In this document: positions 15,383 to 24,965 of the stretch, piece by piece
Layout of the letters: every line of letters begins with the position of its first letter
How positions within the stretch are numbered: the first letter of the stretch is position 1
Assembly: GCA_900128395.1 (NCBI GenBank)
Contig: LT649428.1
Location: forward strand, 1 to 26,803
Length of the DNA stretch: 26,803 nucleotides
Source of the DNA: Stramenopiles sp. TOSAG23-2
Taxonomy: Eukaryota > Sar
Reading direction: 5' to 3'
Program-made: the position numbers and the translations under genes
The notes under the pieces: generated by a model
What the model was told of the DNA's origin: nothing
The model's database searches: none
Seen by the model: only the letters and a program-made list of their open reading frames with translations

Positions 15383-18361
15383 TTACATACCTTGAGTATT
15401 GATATTAATACTCCTCAAATATTCCTTTAATGCTTTTTTCTTTTCATCTTTATCTTTTTTCTTTACTTTTTGATTAGCTGGTACCACGTCTAATTGTTGA
15501 TAATGTGGTAAAAATTGAGTGTTACATATTTTTCCATTCCAAGCATTTGTTACCGCTTGGGCGACAGGAGATGTACAATCTTGAACATCTTTAAATGCAT
15601 CATATGTCTCCGCGCCAAAACGTAATTTAACATGTGCAGCAGAATATACGGCTGGTGTCTCATCCTCTTGATTTCCAGCAACGTTGCCAGAGTTAAGATT
15701 AGATTTGAGCAATAAAGCAGTTGCAGCAACAAATGGTATGAAAAATTGTGGATTGCCATTCAATTCATTCGCTTGTAAAAGCCGTGCAGATGCCAACAAT
15801 GCCCCTTTCTTAGTTTCTTTTTTATTGCCTAGATGTTCTACATTCGGTGTCCATACATTGACAATAATTTGCCAGAATAAATTATTTTGCATTCCATTCA
15901 TAATTGTAGCTGGTCCCTCGTAACCATGTTTGGCTATGAAGTAAGATAAAAATGTCAAAAACCCACGTTTATAATTAATCGTATTTCGTTTAGGATCTTG
16001 TAAAGCCGTTAACAATAAATTAAATATGTGAGGTAAAAATTGTTGAATACTTTGTAATGGCAAGCAAGTTACAATCACACCTAACAAATCAAATGAACTT
16101 GATTCAGTGGAACGTGTTGAAAATGCACTTTGCCAACAACCAAGTAAAGGGCTGAGTTTCGCAATACATACTTGTGGTGCAACTTTTAAATATGCAACAA
16201 GTATACGAACCAATGCAGGGACATTACCACGTGACATCCATAAACCAGGATTCAACAATGGTTGGAACAATTCTTTATATCCATTGGACAATCCCATTCC
16301 ATTTTGTCGCAACTCCAATAATTGGGCTAAAATTTGAAATACGTATGGCATGAAATCTTCAATTTCTTTTTTTAAAATATCCATAAATGGTGGAAATAGC
16401 AATGATTCAAACGTGTTCACAACGTTTGCCGATGTATTTTTACCACCAACAAATTTAACTAGTGCAGACAAGGATTCAAATAAGTAATGATTATACTGTG
16501 GATTAGATGGATTTGCGCTTACTCGTACTAAAATTTGTGCCAACACCGTGATACATTGTTGCGTACTATTGCTTATGTCAACTCCTGCATGCCCAGCGCT
16601 TACAATCACGCGCATGACACATTTCATTAAATATTCATTTTCAGGATAATCATTTCTAGTTATTATTTGAAACAAACTTGATAACATTGTTTCTAAATTT
16701 TGTTGTATCATCTGTGGATTAACACGGTACAAACTTTTATTATCCGGCCTCTTCATTGCTAATACCCGTTCTAACCACGCCGCCGCATACGTATGCACAA
16801 CGTATGATTTAGCTTGCAAATGATTGATGATCAATGGCAATACAACATTAAGAGCATCATCTGGCAATTGCTGGCGAAACATGGAAGCAAATTTTATAGC
16901 ATCCGCTTTAAGGATAGCAGCGCCATCATTTGGCCCACTTTGCAATTCTGGTAAAACTTGAGTGCCGATGAAATCAACAACATTTATCAATGCGTTAGTC
17001 GTTGTAGCACCATGTGCACGAGTAGTACCTTTTGCACTTAATGCCAATACCAATGTAATTGCTGCATCTTTTTTCTTCCATTCTTGTGACGGATTTTTGC
17101 CATATTCACCCAACAAAATATTGACATAATTACCACAAATTCCAGTAACACTTTTCTCATAGTTCACACATAAACCTTGTACTAAATCACATGCACTGCG
17201 ACGTCTGGAATCAGCATCTGCACCTTCGATGTCTCTACGAATATATTCAATAGGGTTATCCTCAAAATCCTCTTCATCTGTTTCTCGTAACATGACATTT
17301 TGCACTACAATCTTTTCACATATAGCACGTTGCGTATTTTCATCTTGAAACAATTGTTTATGCCACGGTTTCTTCACTACACTAGTTAAAAATTTCATTG
17401 CTGAATTGATTACTATGTCATACCTTGCTACTGGTTTTAAATTCGTTAATAATGCCCATATGCCGCTTGTAAATTTTTCCATGAATGGTTGAAACTCTTC
17501 TTCGTATTTTTCAGCGTATAAAGCTACATTTTCAATCAGAGCAGATTGCAATTTTTCCACTTGCGTAGATTCAAATTCTATTGCTTTTGCATCAATTGCA
17601 GCCGATGAAAACGTTAAAAATTTAATATGAAAACCCATCCATTCCTGGATATGATCTTCAAAATATTCTGGTAAATCTTGGTAATTCAATGAATAAAATA
17701 TTCTTGCTAATGTTCTCAATGCTTTCAAATGCTGTTGCAATACCGCTTCGTTTGTATTGGGCTGTCCAGCTAATTGTCCAACAACATTTGCCAAATGCCC
17801 AAACAATTGCAACATAGGTACTTGAAACTGTTTTAATACTGCTAATAAATCCAACAATACACCGTCTGTTTTCCTAACATATCGAAAACGTTTAAAAATT
17901 GAATTTGCAGTTTCTAACATTCCATTGATTACGCTCATATTGTTCATATTTTGCTGTAATTTGGAAATTATCTCTGGTAATAGCGTTGGCCAATCCTTCG
18001 GGAAATCAATGGCGGCAATTATCCTCAAAGCTTCGCTTAACTGTGCCATAACAGGTCCAGGTGTCGTACACATTAAGTTAACAATATGTTGCTTTACACC
18101 ATTACGTTCCTCTTGCGTTACATTAATTGCAAGTTCATCTGGACTAAATGCTTTTTTAACAAAATTTTTAAACGCAATTGCACCTGCTTGTCTTATCGCT
18201 AGATCGACCGTATTGACCGACATTAATTTTAAGATAGTCACGGCAAATCCTGGTTGTGTTTGTGCTTGTTTTAATGAATTTTCAGCATTTTGACGTTGTT
18301 GTTGGTCAGCGATTTGTGTCCCTGCCAATATTTGTGCCAATTGTGTCATAGCTGGATCCAT
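15383..18361 (-). CDS. CSE1: Exportin-2 (CAS/CSE1), importin-alpha export receptor
   Basis: The 992-residue protein, close to the ~960–970 usual for the family, ends in TAA and has no intron. An importin-beta N-terminal domain covers about 23–98 (AENSLKQAQ, AIRQAGAIAFKNFVKK), where RanGTP binds. HEAT-repeat helices fill the protein. The highly diagnostic block with DEEDFEDNPIEYIRRD and SRRRSACDLVQGLC lies near residues 360–395 and is nearly the same in animals and yeast. The C-terminal CAS/CSE1 domain covers roughly the last 430 residues, ending in a Lys-rich tail. With RanGTP it carries importin-alpha back to the cytoplasm after cargo release in the nucleus. The ATG directly follows a TA- and A-rich leader. 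It is convergent with the Rieske gene. Confidence 0.97.
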   Translation of the reverse strand: MDPAMTQLAQILAGTQIADQQQRQNAENSLKQAQTQPGFAVTILKLMSVNTVDLAIRQAGAIAFKNFVKKAFSPDELAINVTQEERNGVKQHIVNLMCTTPGPVMAQLSEALRIIAAIDFPKDWPTLLPEIISKLQQNMNNMSVINGMLETANSIFKRFRYVRKTDGVLLDLLAVLKQFQVPMLQLFGHLANVVGQLAGQPNTNEAVLQQHLKALRTLARIFYSLNYQDLPEYFEDHIQEWMGFHIKFLTFSSAAIDAKAIEFESTQVEKLQSALIENVALYAEKYEEEFQPFMEKFTSGIWALLTNLKPVARYDIVINSAMKFLTSVVKKPWHKQLFQDENTQRAICEKIVVQNVMLRETDEEDFEDNPIEYIRRDIEGADADSRRRSACDLVQGLCVNYEKSVTGICGNYVNILLGEYGKNPSQEWKKKDAAITLVLALSAKGTTRAHGATTTNALINVVDFIGTQVLPELQSGPNDGAAILKADAIKFASMFRQQLPDDALNVVLPLIINHLQAKSYVVHTYAAAWLERVLAMKRPDNKSLYRVNPQMIQQNLETMLSSLFQIITRNDYPENEYLMKCVMRVIVSAGHAGVDISNSTQQCITVLAQILVRVSANPSNPQYNHYLFESLSALVKFVGGKNTSANVVNTFESLLFPPFMDILKKEIEDFMPYVFQILAQLLELRQNGMGLSNGYKELFQPLLNPGLWMSRGNVPALVRILVAYLKVAPQVCIAKLSPLLGCWQSAFSTRSTESSSFDLLGVIVTCLPLQSIQQFLPHIFNLLLTALQDPKRNTINYKRGFLTFLSYFIAKHGYEGPATIMNGMQNNLFWQIIVNVWTPNVEHLGNKKETKKGALLASARLLQANELNGNPQFFIPFVAATALLLKSNLNSGNVAGNQEDETPAVYSAAHVKLRFGAETYDAFKDVQDCTSPVAQAVTNAWNGKICNTQFLPHYQQLDVVPANQKVKKKDKDEKKKALKEYLRSININTQGM

Positions 18362-18983
18362 TTTTTTTTTTAATATATATGTGTATGTATATATATATAT
18401 ATTAGACGCCTTGATATATAAAGGTGGTATTATTATATTTAATATCTATCGATGCAAATAATAAGTTCTCTTTGGTATCTATATATGTTAATGGTTTTTT
18501 ACTTTCTTTTCTATCTCTCCCCTTGAAATTATTTATCTTATTAATAAATCAAAATTCAAATTAAAATGTCAATAAAAAATAAAAAAAGTTAACAACAACA
18601 ACATTTTCATGAGTGGTGGTCGCCCAAAAAAAAAAAAAAGAAACCTGCACCTTAAATCCCCAGATTTAAGGGTTTTCTAGGGAAAAAAAGAACGTTACAT
18701 TGACGGTTTTAACTGTAAACTGTAAAAACACTTTTAATTTGTACGTGAACTAAGATATATATCCACACAATGAGCTTATACATGTATAATCTTAGACGAC
18801 ATTGATATACATGTGTGACTCAATAAATAAATATACGGTTGATTAACTAATTATATATTTCGTAATACTTTGATTCTCGTACACATTATACACACACATA
18901 GCATATTTATATATATTTAATTTATATTTAGATATAAATTGATATTTTTTAACAAATCTAGAAAGAAAAAAAGAGCAAGAAAA
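18362..18983. other. Spacer upstream of exportin-2, TA-rich
   Basis: This region presumably contains the exportin-2 promoter (TA runs at about 18372–18402). It contains a perfect 9-bp hairpin, CCTTAAATC/GATTTAAGG with a four-base loop, at 18650–18671, downstream of an A-run at 18626–18639. No gene is recognised. Confidence 0.6.
18650..18671. repeat. Perfect 9-bp hairpin, 4-nt loop
   Basis: CCTTAAATC (18650–18658) and GATTTAAGG (18663–18671) are exact reverse complements around the loop CCCA. Confidence 0.75.
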
Positions 18984-19400
18984 ATGTATAACAAATTGGA
19001 ATTAAATTTAAATATACGGGAACGGGCTAACACTAGTAAAAATAATAACAAGAAAAATGGTACACCTCGTAAACCATCTCGACCAAATATAAATGCAAAT
19101 GTTAAAACACCTCCACGTCCATCACCACGGACAAGTAAAATTAATTCATCTTCCACCGTACGACTTGACTCGTTTTGGTTTTCAGGTATAGATAACATTG
19201 CATTTCCAGGAATTGAAATATCTTCCCCTTCCACCGTACGACTTGAGTCGTTTTGGTTTTCAGGTAACGATGTTAACCGAGCATTCTCCCTTTCCACCGT
19301 ACAACTTGGGTCGTTTAGGTTTTCAGGTGTGATGCGGTTTTTCGTGGTGATTAAAACCATTAAATATATATATACAATATATATATATATATATATATAA
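18984..19400 (+). CDS. Possible repeat-bearing basic protein (strand uncertain)
   Basis: The frame from ATG 18984 gives about 138 residues: a Lys/Arg/Asn-rich first half (NKKNGTPRKPSRPN) and then three copies of a motif like STVRLDSFWFSG, ending in a TA-microsatellite-encoded tail. The opposite strand is also open across the region (18917–19420) and would encode PENQNDSSRTVEGE-like repeats, so the coding strand is not settled. Third-position bias does not separate the two. The product is unrecognised, and the gene may not be real. The motif repeats are 78 and 63 nt apart, both multiples of three, which preserves the frame on either strand. Confidence 0.3.
   Translation: MYNKLELNLNIRERANTSKNNNKKNGTPRKPSRPNINANVKTPPRPSPRTSKINSSSTVRLDSFWFSGIDNIAFPGIEISSPSTVRLESFWFSGNDVNRAFSLSTVQLGSFRFSGVMRFFVVIKTIKYIYTIYIYIYI
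19151..19329. repeat. Three copies of a ~38-bp interspersed repeat
   Basis: The core TTCCACCGTACGACTTGA, continuing as GTCGTTTTGGTTTTCAGGT, starts at 19151, 19229 and 19292. Spacings are 78 and 63 nt. The third copy has several substitutions. The core ends in a pyrimidine-rich TTTTCAG|GT, which looks like a 3' splice site next to a 5' splice site. Confidence 0.85.
19377..19399. repeat. AT dinucleotide microsatellite
   Basis: About 11 AT dinucleotides in a row, adjoining other TA-rich sequence. Confidence 0.9.
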
Positions 19401-20136
19401 ACAAATATATATACACACAAACAGGCGCTTACAAATAATATAATAACGAAAAAAATTCTTCTTTATTTCGTTTTCTTCTTTTACTTTTACGTTTTCTTCT
19501 TACGATATCTTATTGATGATTCGAAATAATTAATAAATGTGTACACATGTATATATTACATATTTTGATTATTGTAAATTTATTACATATTTCATTCATT
19601 AATTAATTGTATATTAAAATGTTTTACTCCTCTCTCTCTCTCTTCTCCCTAAAAAAAAAATAAAAAAATATAAAAATTTAATAGGAATATTTGTACTTAA
19701 ATTTATACAACACTACGAGGACAATCACTTTCCGAAACAACTCGGTAGCTGAGCCCTGGGGAACATGACAGAATAAAAAAAATAGCAGCATCAGATGCAA
19801 TAGCTCTTAACAAGTACAGATTCAGTATACCAACAATATTATTATTAGATAGGAATTTTCCTACCTTGCCGCATTTTAAGAAACAACACAGCATAAAGTT
19901 CAAGCTGGGCTATAGTGCTAGAATTCCTAATTCTGGACTCAGCTGTAACAAAACCTCAAACTCAGCCCAGGGCCCAGGGTAAGGTTCTGCCACCACGATA
20001 TAGTTAGAGATAGGGTTTTACCAAATTTCAAATAATTAGTACAGGGTACTATTGAATACATTTTAATTCAATATAAAGATATATATATATATATGTTGTA
20101 ACATTTATACGGTATAAATATATATGTATTATAAGT

Positions 20137-20217
20137 CCGAAGTACTTCACCTTTTGATGTTAATATATGTATTATTACATAATAGCAATAAATTGTCCAA
20201 AAGGTGAAGTACTTCGG
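20137..20217 (+). repeat. Hairpin element A (20-bp perfect stem)
   Basis: CCGAAGTACTTCACCTTTTG (20137–20156) is the exact reverse complement of 20198–20217, with a 41-nt loop. The right arm is followed within two bases by a run of seven T (20220–20226), as in RNA polymerase III terminators. A second copy of the arm sequence and of about 35 nt of 5' flank (CGGTATA…TTATAAGT) lies at 20.6 kb. It could be a small-RNA precursor or a miniature inverted repeat; the strand is assigned only from the T-run. Confidence 0.85.
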
Positions 20218-20591
20218 CCTTTTTTTAAAAAATATCGAAAATTGAAAATTTTTGTTCATTTTTATGATTTTTACGTAAGGTATGGAAAGAAATTTACTAT
20301 AATTGGACTTGATGGTAATAACAAATGTATATCGAATTATTGTTTTTTTGTTCATATTGATTAAAAAATATTGTTTTTTATTAATAATATATTGCTTATG
20401 AATGTGATAGATTATATGCAAACTGTTTTGTAGAAATATTTCATCAAAAAGGGACTTAAAAGTGATGTCGTAAACACTTACAGTATTGGATAAATGTAAG
20501 AGATACAACACCAAATGCAACTCGTTGTATGCATGCTTGGAGTATGTCGGAGATAATTGATGCGGTATAGTCTTGTATATGCTTTATAAGT

Positions 20592-20669
20592 CCGAAGTAC
20601 TTCACCTTTTGGCGCCAATGCGACTATTATTATGCAATATAAACATTTTGTCCAAAAGGTGAAGTACTT
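20592..20669 (+). repeat. Hairpin element B, copy of element A
   Basis: AAGTACTTCACCTTTTGG (20595–20612) pairs exactly with CCAAAAGGTGAAGTACTT (20652–20669), with a 39-nt loop. The left arm extends to CCG as in element A, where the right arm now has TGT, allowing a G·U pair. Loop sequences of A and B differ while the stems agree. No T-run follows directly. Confidence 0.85.
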
Positions 20670-20898
20670 TGTGTATATAATGTAGATTTATATGCATTTT
20701 TGGGATCCATATAATTTCAAAAGGATAACAATATTAATGATATTTAATAATATATAAAAATATATATGCATATATATATAATATTAAGATAAGAAAAATG
20801 AAATGTAAGATAATTTTATTTCTTTTTATAACGGGAGCTTTAAAATATATATTATTTATATTTTTTATTCAGCACAATAATATCATATGTTCATATTA

Positions 20899-22201
20899 TT
20901 ATGCTAATATGTTTAAATCATTTTGCATACCTGAAGTACAAATTTTGTCAATCATTTCTTGTTTCCTCTTACCTTTGATATCTTCCATACCATCTGCTAG
21001 TGCACCCACTAGCTCCCTGTTACATGCATCGTTCTTTTGCAATTTTAAAAATTGCCTTTTGTATTCTCTAAGTGCTTGTTCGCAAGTTTGAATTACAGTT
21101 TCTTGTTCCAATTGTGATAAACTACTGAAGCAATCAAATGTTTTTGGGAATACTGAAGCAAAATTTTGAAAGTTTAACAATTTTTCTATTTCTAAAAACC
21201 GAAAATAATTACGCATTTGTATACGACAAAATTTGAATCCTCCTCTAACTATATCACGTAAATCATGAAATTCCTTTTCGCTCCAATAGTATTCTTTTAA
21301 CCAGTAATTTCCACTAAATTCTGCTAAAAATATTAGCAATGTCGTAACTGCTTTATTCTGTAGTGATACATATATATCTCTCCAATAGGATACAAGCATA
21401 TTTGATCGGCCTGCTCCCTTTGTTCCATCAGCATATATTTTCGCAAATGTAGGTATTTGTGCAATATGATTTTGGATCCAGATTGCAAATAATGCTTTTG
21501 TGTTGATGTTATTTCATTTGCATTTTTCATTTGTTTAATTTTTTTATTTTTAACAAGCTGTGCCTTAGTTTTTTGTGCATTTGCTATTAATTTATTTGAC
21601 CGTACACGAGCTAATATTACTTTATCCGGTAATTCTGGAAATAATGTTTTAGCAAGTATTGACGATAACCCGGAATAGGCATTAACCGGTACATTTGGAT
21701 AATGTTGTTTCATCAATCCGTAGCCGTTGATTTCATGATTTTTCATTGGTGTTTGGCGTTTTGAACGTGAAATTGAAATTGGAATGTTAACTATCATCGT
21801 GTTTTCTTGATTTTTTTTTACTTCTTTTGTTATTATTATTATTATTATACTCTTTATTATGTTTGTTATCAGTAGATGTTAAATCAATTGTTCGTTTCAT
21901 GGTACTCGTACGTTTTTTCTTATTTACATATGTCGTACGTTTTTTATTAGATTTTTTTGAACGAAGTATTGTTTTTGCATTATCATTACGCTTTACAAAT
22001 GGTTTTGGTAGTATTTTTGGTGGTGTTGACAATCTATTGGCTGGTGGAGAAAAATTAAAAACGAATGTGTTTTTCTGTTGTTTTACATTGGTTTCCATTT
22101 GTTTTAATTTATTAGTTACTTACATATTGAATATGTTTCAAACACACCATCTTATCCGGTATAGGTTTTAAAGATATTCTACTACTTTCAAAATTGGACA
22201 T
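20899..22201 (-). pseudogene. Broken gene of unknown function, two frame breaks
   Basis: Three minus-strand frames line up as one gene. Exon 1 (22201–22124) encodes 26 residues from ATG; an intron 22123–22075 follows; the first frame then runs to a stop at 21787. The next frame continues after the 9-T run at 21811–21819, where one base fewer would join them. A second break lies at the TTTT of 21496–21499, where one base more would lead into the third frame (INTKALFAIWIQNHIAQIP and on to TAA at 20899). The N-terminal part is basic and Asn/Lys-rich (KRTTYVNKKKR), perhaps nuclear. The C-terminal ~230 residues look like a folded helical domain with aromatic-rich helices (NYWLKEYYWSEKEFHDLRD). I do not recognise the family. 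Sequencing error, true decay or frameshifting are all possible. Confidence 0.55.
22075..22123 (-). other. 49-nt intron in the broken gene
   Basis: On the minus strand the donor is TAT|GTAAGTAAC at 22123, a branch-like CTAAT follows, and the acceptor CAACAG ends at 22075. Both flanking exons are in phase 0. An in-frame TAA stops read-through. Confidence 0.65.
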
Positions 22202-22593
22202 TTTCTTCAAAAAAATACGAACAAAAAAAAATGTTATTATGTCTTCAGTTTTTCAACGACACAGAACAATACACAAAAAATTTGATATAATCAAAAATAC
22301 TTATATGTACATGAGATTAGAATAGAATGAGTCAAAGTGATACTCGTTGGTCTTCCAAATTATCGACATGAACAACATAAACTATGTTACTATATTTTTA
22401 AGAAGTAATTTAAAATTTAAATTGCACTTTGCAATTCAATATCTTTTTTTATTAATTTTAATTTTAACACTACAGACTATTGAAAAAATAACACTTGCTG
22501 TGTCATGCTATATCACGCTAAAATTGGTGGCAGAACCTTCTGGGGGAGAGAGGGGATGCGTGTATTTTATTATAATATTATAATACAAAAACT

Positions 22594-22931
22594 CGGATAT
22601 TCTAGATATTTTCATCCAATAATTAAAACATTATTGGCCATTTTTGGATTTTATGTATAATTGTACTAATCGCTATAGATTCAGTGAGCACATGTGCTCA
22701 TCGCTAAAATTGTCACCTAGATCTACCTATCAAATATTTATAGTATACTAAATCTGTACTTATTACAACCTCAATGGTTTTTTGGAGGGTTTCATATCAA
22801 AAATCGGATATTCTAGAAATTTTCTTTCAATTAACATTGGCCATTTTTGGATTTTATGTCTAATAATTGACACCTAGATCTACCTATCAAATATTTATAG
22901 TACATTAAATCGGTATTATACAGTACTTATT
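22594..22931. repeat. Degenerate two-copy direct repeat
   Basis: Copy 1 (22594–22764) and copy 2 (22805–22931) share CGGATATTCTAGA, GGCCATTTTTGGATTTTATG and CACCTAGATCTACCTATCAA with ATATTTATAGTA, in order. Copy 1 has about 45 nt extra, and this contains the palindrome at 22685–22700. Confidence 0.85.
22685..22700. repeat. 16-bp perfect palindrome
   Basis: TGAGCACATGTGCTCA equals its own reverse complement. It lies inside the extra segment of duplication copy 1 and is absent from copy 2. Confidence 0.8.
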
Positions 22932-23621
22932 GGTACTCATTCACAAAGGATAAACATACAAACAATTAAAAAAGAAAATAAACATACGTATCTAATATTT
23001 GTAAAGTATACAAAAATTAATTATTTCAACAATTATATATTATTGAAATTATTAAATTTACTATTGCATGATGTGCTATCTGGCTCTGTTGTTGAAAATT
23101 ATTAATTTTGCCACACAGCGAAATAATTATACTTGTGTGTGCAGGCCACAGCATTAGCATAGTTGATACCAACTTCCCTACTATTCAGTGCTATTTTTTT
23201 TTGCTGTTTTTACATGTTAAGGTCAATTTGTGTATACTAATGAGCCTTAAATCCTAGTTACAAGATTTTTGTTTTTTTTTTTTGGACAATTTTTACCATT
23301 TTATGGATATTTTTATGTTGATAAATATATAAATTGATATTTCAGGAATGGAGATAAATGATTTTCATTGTAAATTTAATAGAAAAAGGATGATAATATT
23401 TTCATCGTGTTGTTTTTTATTGAAAATGCGAATAGTATGGGAATAGCATTGAACACTAATAGAAACTTTTACATATCTATTATTTTATTGACAAAGAATG
23501 TCAGTATTTATATTTATTGATGTATATATATAGATATGAAAATTTTAAATGTAGATTTATACACACAGACTTTATGAAAGAACTTTTAAAGTTATAAAAA
23601 TGCAGTCAAAATAATTAGCTT

Positions 23622-23652
23622 ATTTGTTAGATAAGTAACATATCTAACAAAT
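23622..23652. repeat. 12-bp perfect stem-loop abutting the satellite
   Basis: ATTTGTTAGATA (23622–23633) pairs exactly with TATCTAACAAAT (23641–23652) around the 7-nt loop AGTAACA. It ends one base before the first satellite unit. Confidence 0.85.
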
Positions 23653-24314
23653 GAAACAACGAGTTTGGGACCACTCTTAAAACTTTAAAAGCTACACAAT
23701 CGAATATATTTTTATAATTAACATCTAATTATACATATATTATTATTAATAGCCAGTATATATCTATCTTATAAATAACATTTGCAACTGTTCAATTTTA
23801 TCTTGTATTATTTAATTTATAAATAGTTGTCTTCAATAAATGGATTTTTATTGCTATATGTAACTTAGCATGTGATTGAAACAACGATTTTGGGACCACT
23901 CTTAAAACTTTAAAAGCTACACAATCGAATATATTTTTATAATTAACATCTAATTATACATATATTATTATTAATAGCCAGTATATATCTATCTTATAAA
24001 TAACATTTGCAACTGTTCAATTTTATCTTGTATTATTTAATTTATAAATAGTTGTCTTCAATAAATGGATTTTTATTGCTATATGTAACTTAGCATGTGA
24101 TTGAAACAACGATTTTGGGACCACTCTTAAAACTTTAAAAGCTACACAATCGAATATATTTTTATAATTAACATCTAATTATACATATATTATTATTAAT
24201 AGCCAGTATATATCTATCTTATAAATAACATTTGCAACTGTTCAATTTTATCTTGTATTATTTAATTTATAAATAGTTGTCTTCAATAAATGGATTTTTA
24301 TTGCTATATGTAAC
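23653..24314. repeat. 225-bp tandem satellite, three copies
   Basis: Units start at 23653, 23878 and 24103, exactly 225 nt apart. The last ends at 24314, lacking the 13-nt joining piece TTAGCATGTGATT. Copies 2 and 3 look identical and copy 1 differs by one base near its start (GAG for GAT), by eye. Each unit begins GAAACAACGATTTTGGGACC and ends TTGCTATATGTAAC. No ORF spans the unit. Confidence 0.95.
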
Positions 24315-24876
24315 ATATTAATAATAAAAATCATGATATAAACAATTATCTCATAGAGTATCTAATTTAAATTACTAATATTCTATAATATATCTGTCTA
24401 TGTATCTATATATATTTTTGTATATGTGTTTGTATGTTGTTTTCTGAACGTTTATTATATGTGTTGTTTTCATTTTTTTCATGGCGTCATTGGTGATGGC
24501 CAGACGGAAATCCTTAAATAATATTTCATTTTGATAGGTGTCTATACTAATTACAGTATATATCAATTTAAGACTGTAGATTTTTTACGAAAAAGTAATA
24601 CCACAGGTAAAAAAAAAACAACACACAAAAAATTATTATATTGCACTATTTATTGTTGTTGCATGCACTACCATTCATTCATATAATTATTCATATCCTC
24701 ATGTAAAATAAAATAATAAAAGATCCATAGCACCACATACATAATTATAATATATAGAAACAGAAAGATACTGTAAAGCGAAAGAGATACACAAACACTG
24801 AAGAAAAACGAAAAGATAAGAGAAAAGAGATAGTCATATATATCGATATATATATATTAGCATCCGTATAAATACA
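24315..24876. promoter_or_regulatory. Spacer and likely promoter of the LRR gene
   Basis: The region has no gene of note. It becomes purine-rich (AGAAAAACGAAAAGATAAGAG) at about 24800–24830 and has a TA run at about 24847–24857, just before the LRR start codon at 24877. The promoter role is inferred from position only. Confidence 0.4.
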
Positions 24877-24924
24877 ATGGCATCGTTAGTTACTGATGAT
24901 AATCAAACAACAACAACAACAACA

Positions 24925-24965
<41 letters not shown>

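Larger units (their letters stand above)
19401..20898. other. Non-coding accessory region with twin hairpins
   Basis: No convincing gene is present; minus-strand frames at 19703–19903 and 20068–20520 are AT-driven, and the second runs through the first hairpin. Slightly more GC-rich sequence at about 19715–20010 contains CTGAGCCCTGGG and CAGCCCAGGGCCCAGGG, an imperfect inverted pair, perhaps the remains of a mobile element. The two related hairpins at 20137–20217 and 20592–20669 are the main structures. Confidence 0.55.
22202..23621. other. Gene-free AT-rich region with a degenerate duplication
   Basis: No credible gene is present; the frame at 22347–22583 has no recognisable features. It holds the two-copy direct duplication 22594–22931 and homopolymer tracts such as T(11) near 23273–23283. 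The end of the region leads into the stem-loop and satellite at 23.6 kb. Confidence 0.6.

Noticed and set aside
20157-20197. Hairpins as bacterial-style terminators
   Set aside because: The window is eukaryotic, stems and loops are long, and no gene ends next to element B; the T-run is discussed only as a possible Pol III signal.
20068-20520. 150-residue minus-strand frame
   Set aside because: It reads through hairpin element A and AT-rich sequence, giving an Ile/Tyr/Lys-rich product typical of non-coding AT DNA.
21489-21700. An intron explaining the second break of the unknown gene
   Set aside because: No donor with the required phase and a good GTAAGT- or GTATGT-like sequence was found, and the nearest acceptor (ACAAAAG) does not restore the frame from phase-0 donors.
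23653-24314. CRISPR-like array
   Set aside because: The unit is a contiguous 225-bp tandem repeat without short repeats and unique spacers, in a eukaryotic setting.
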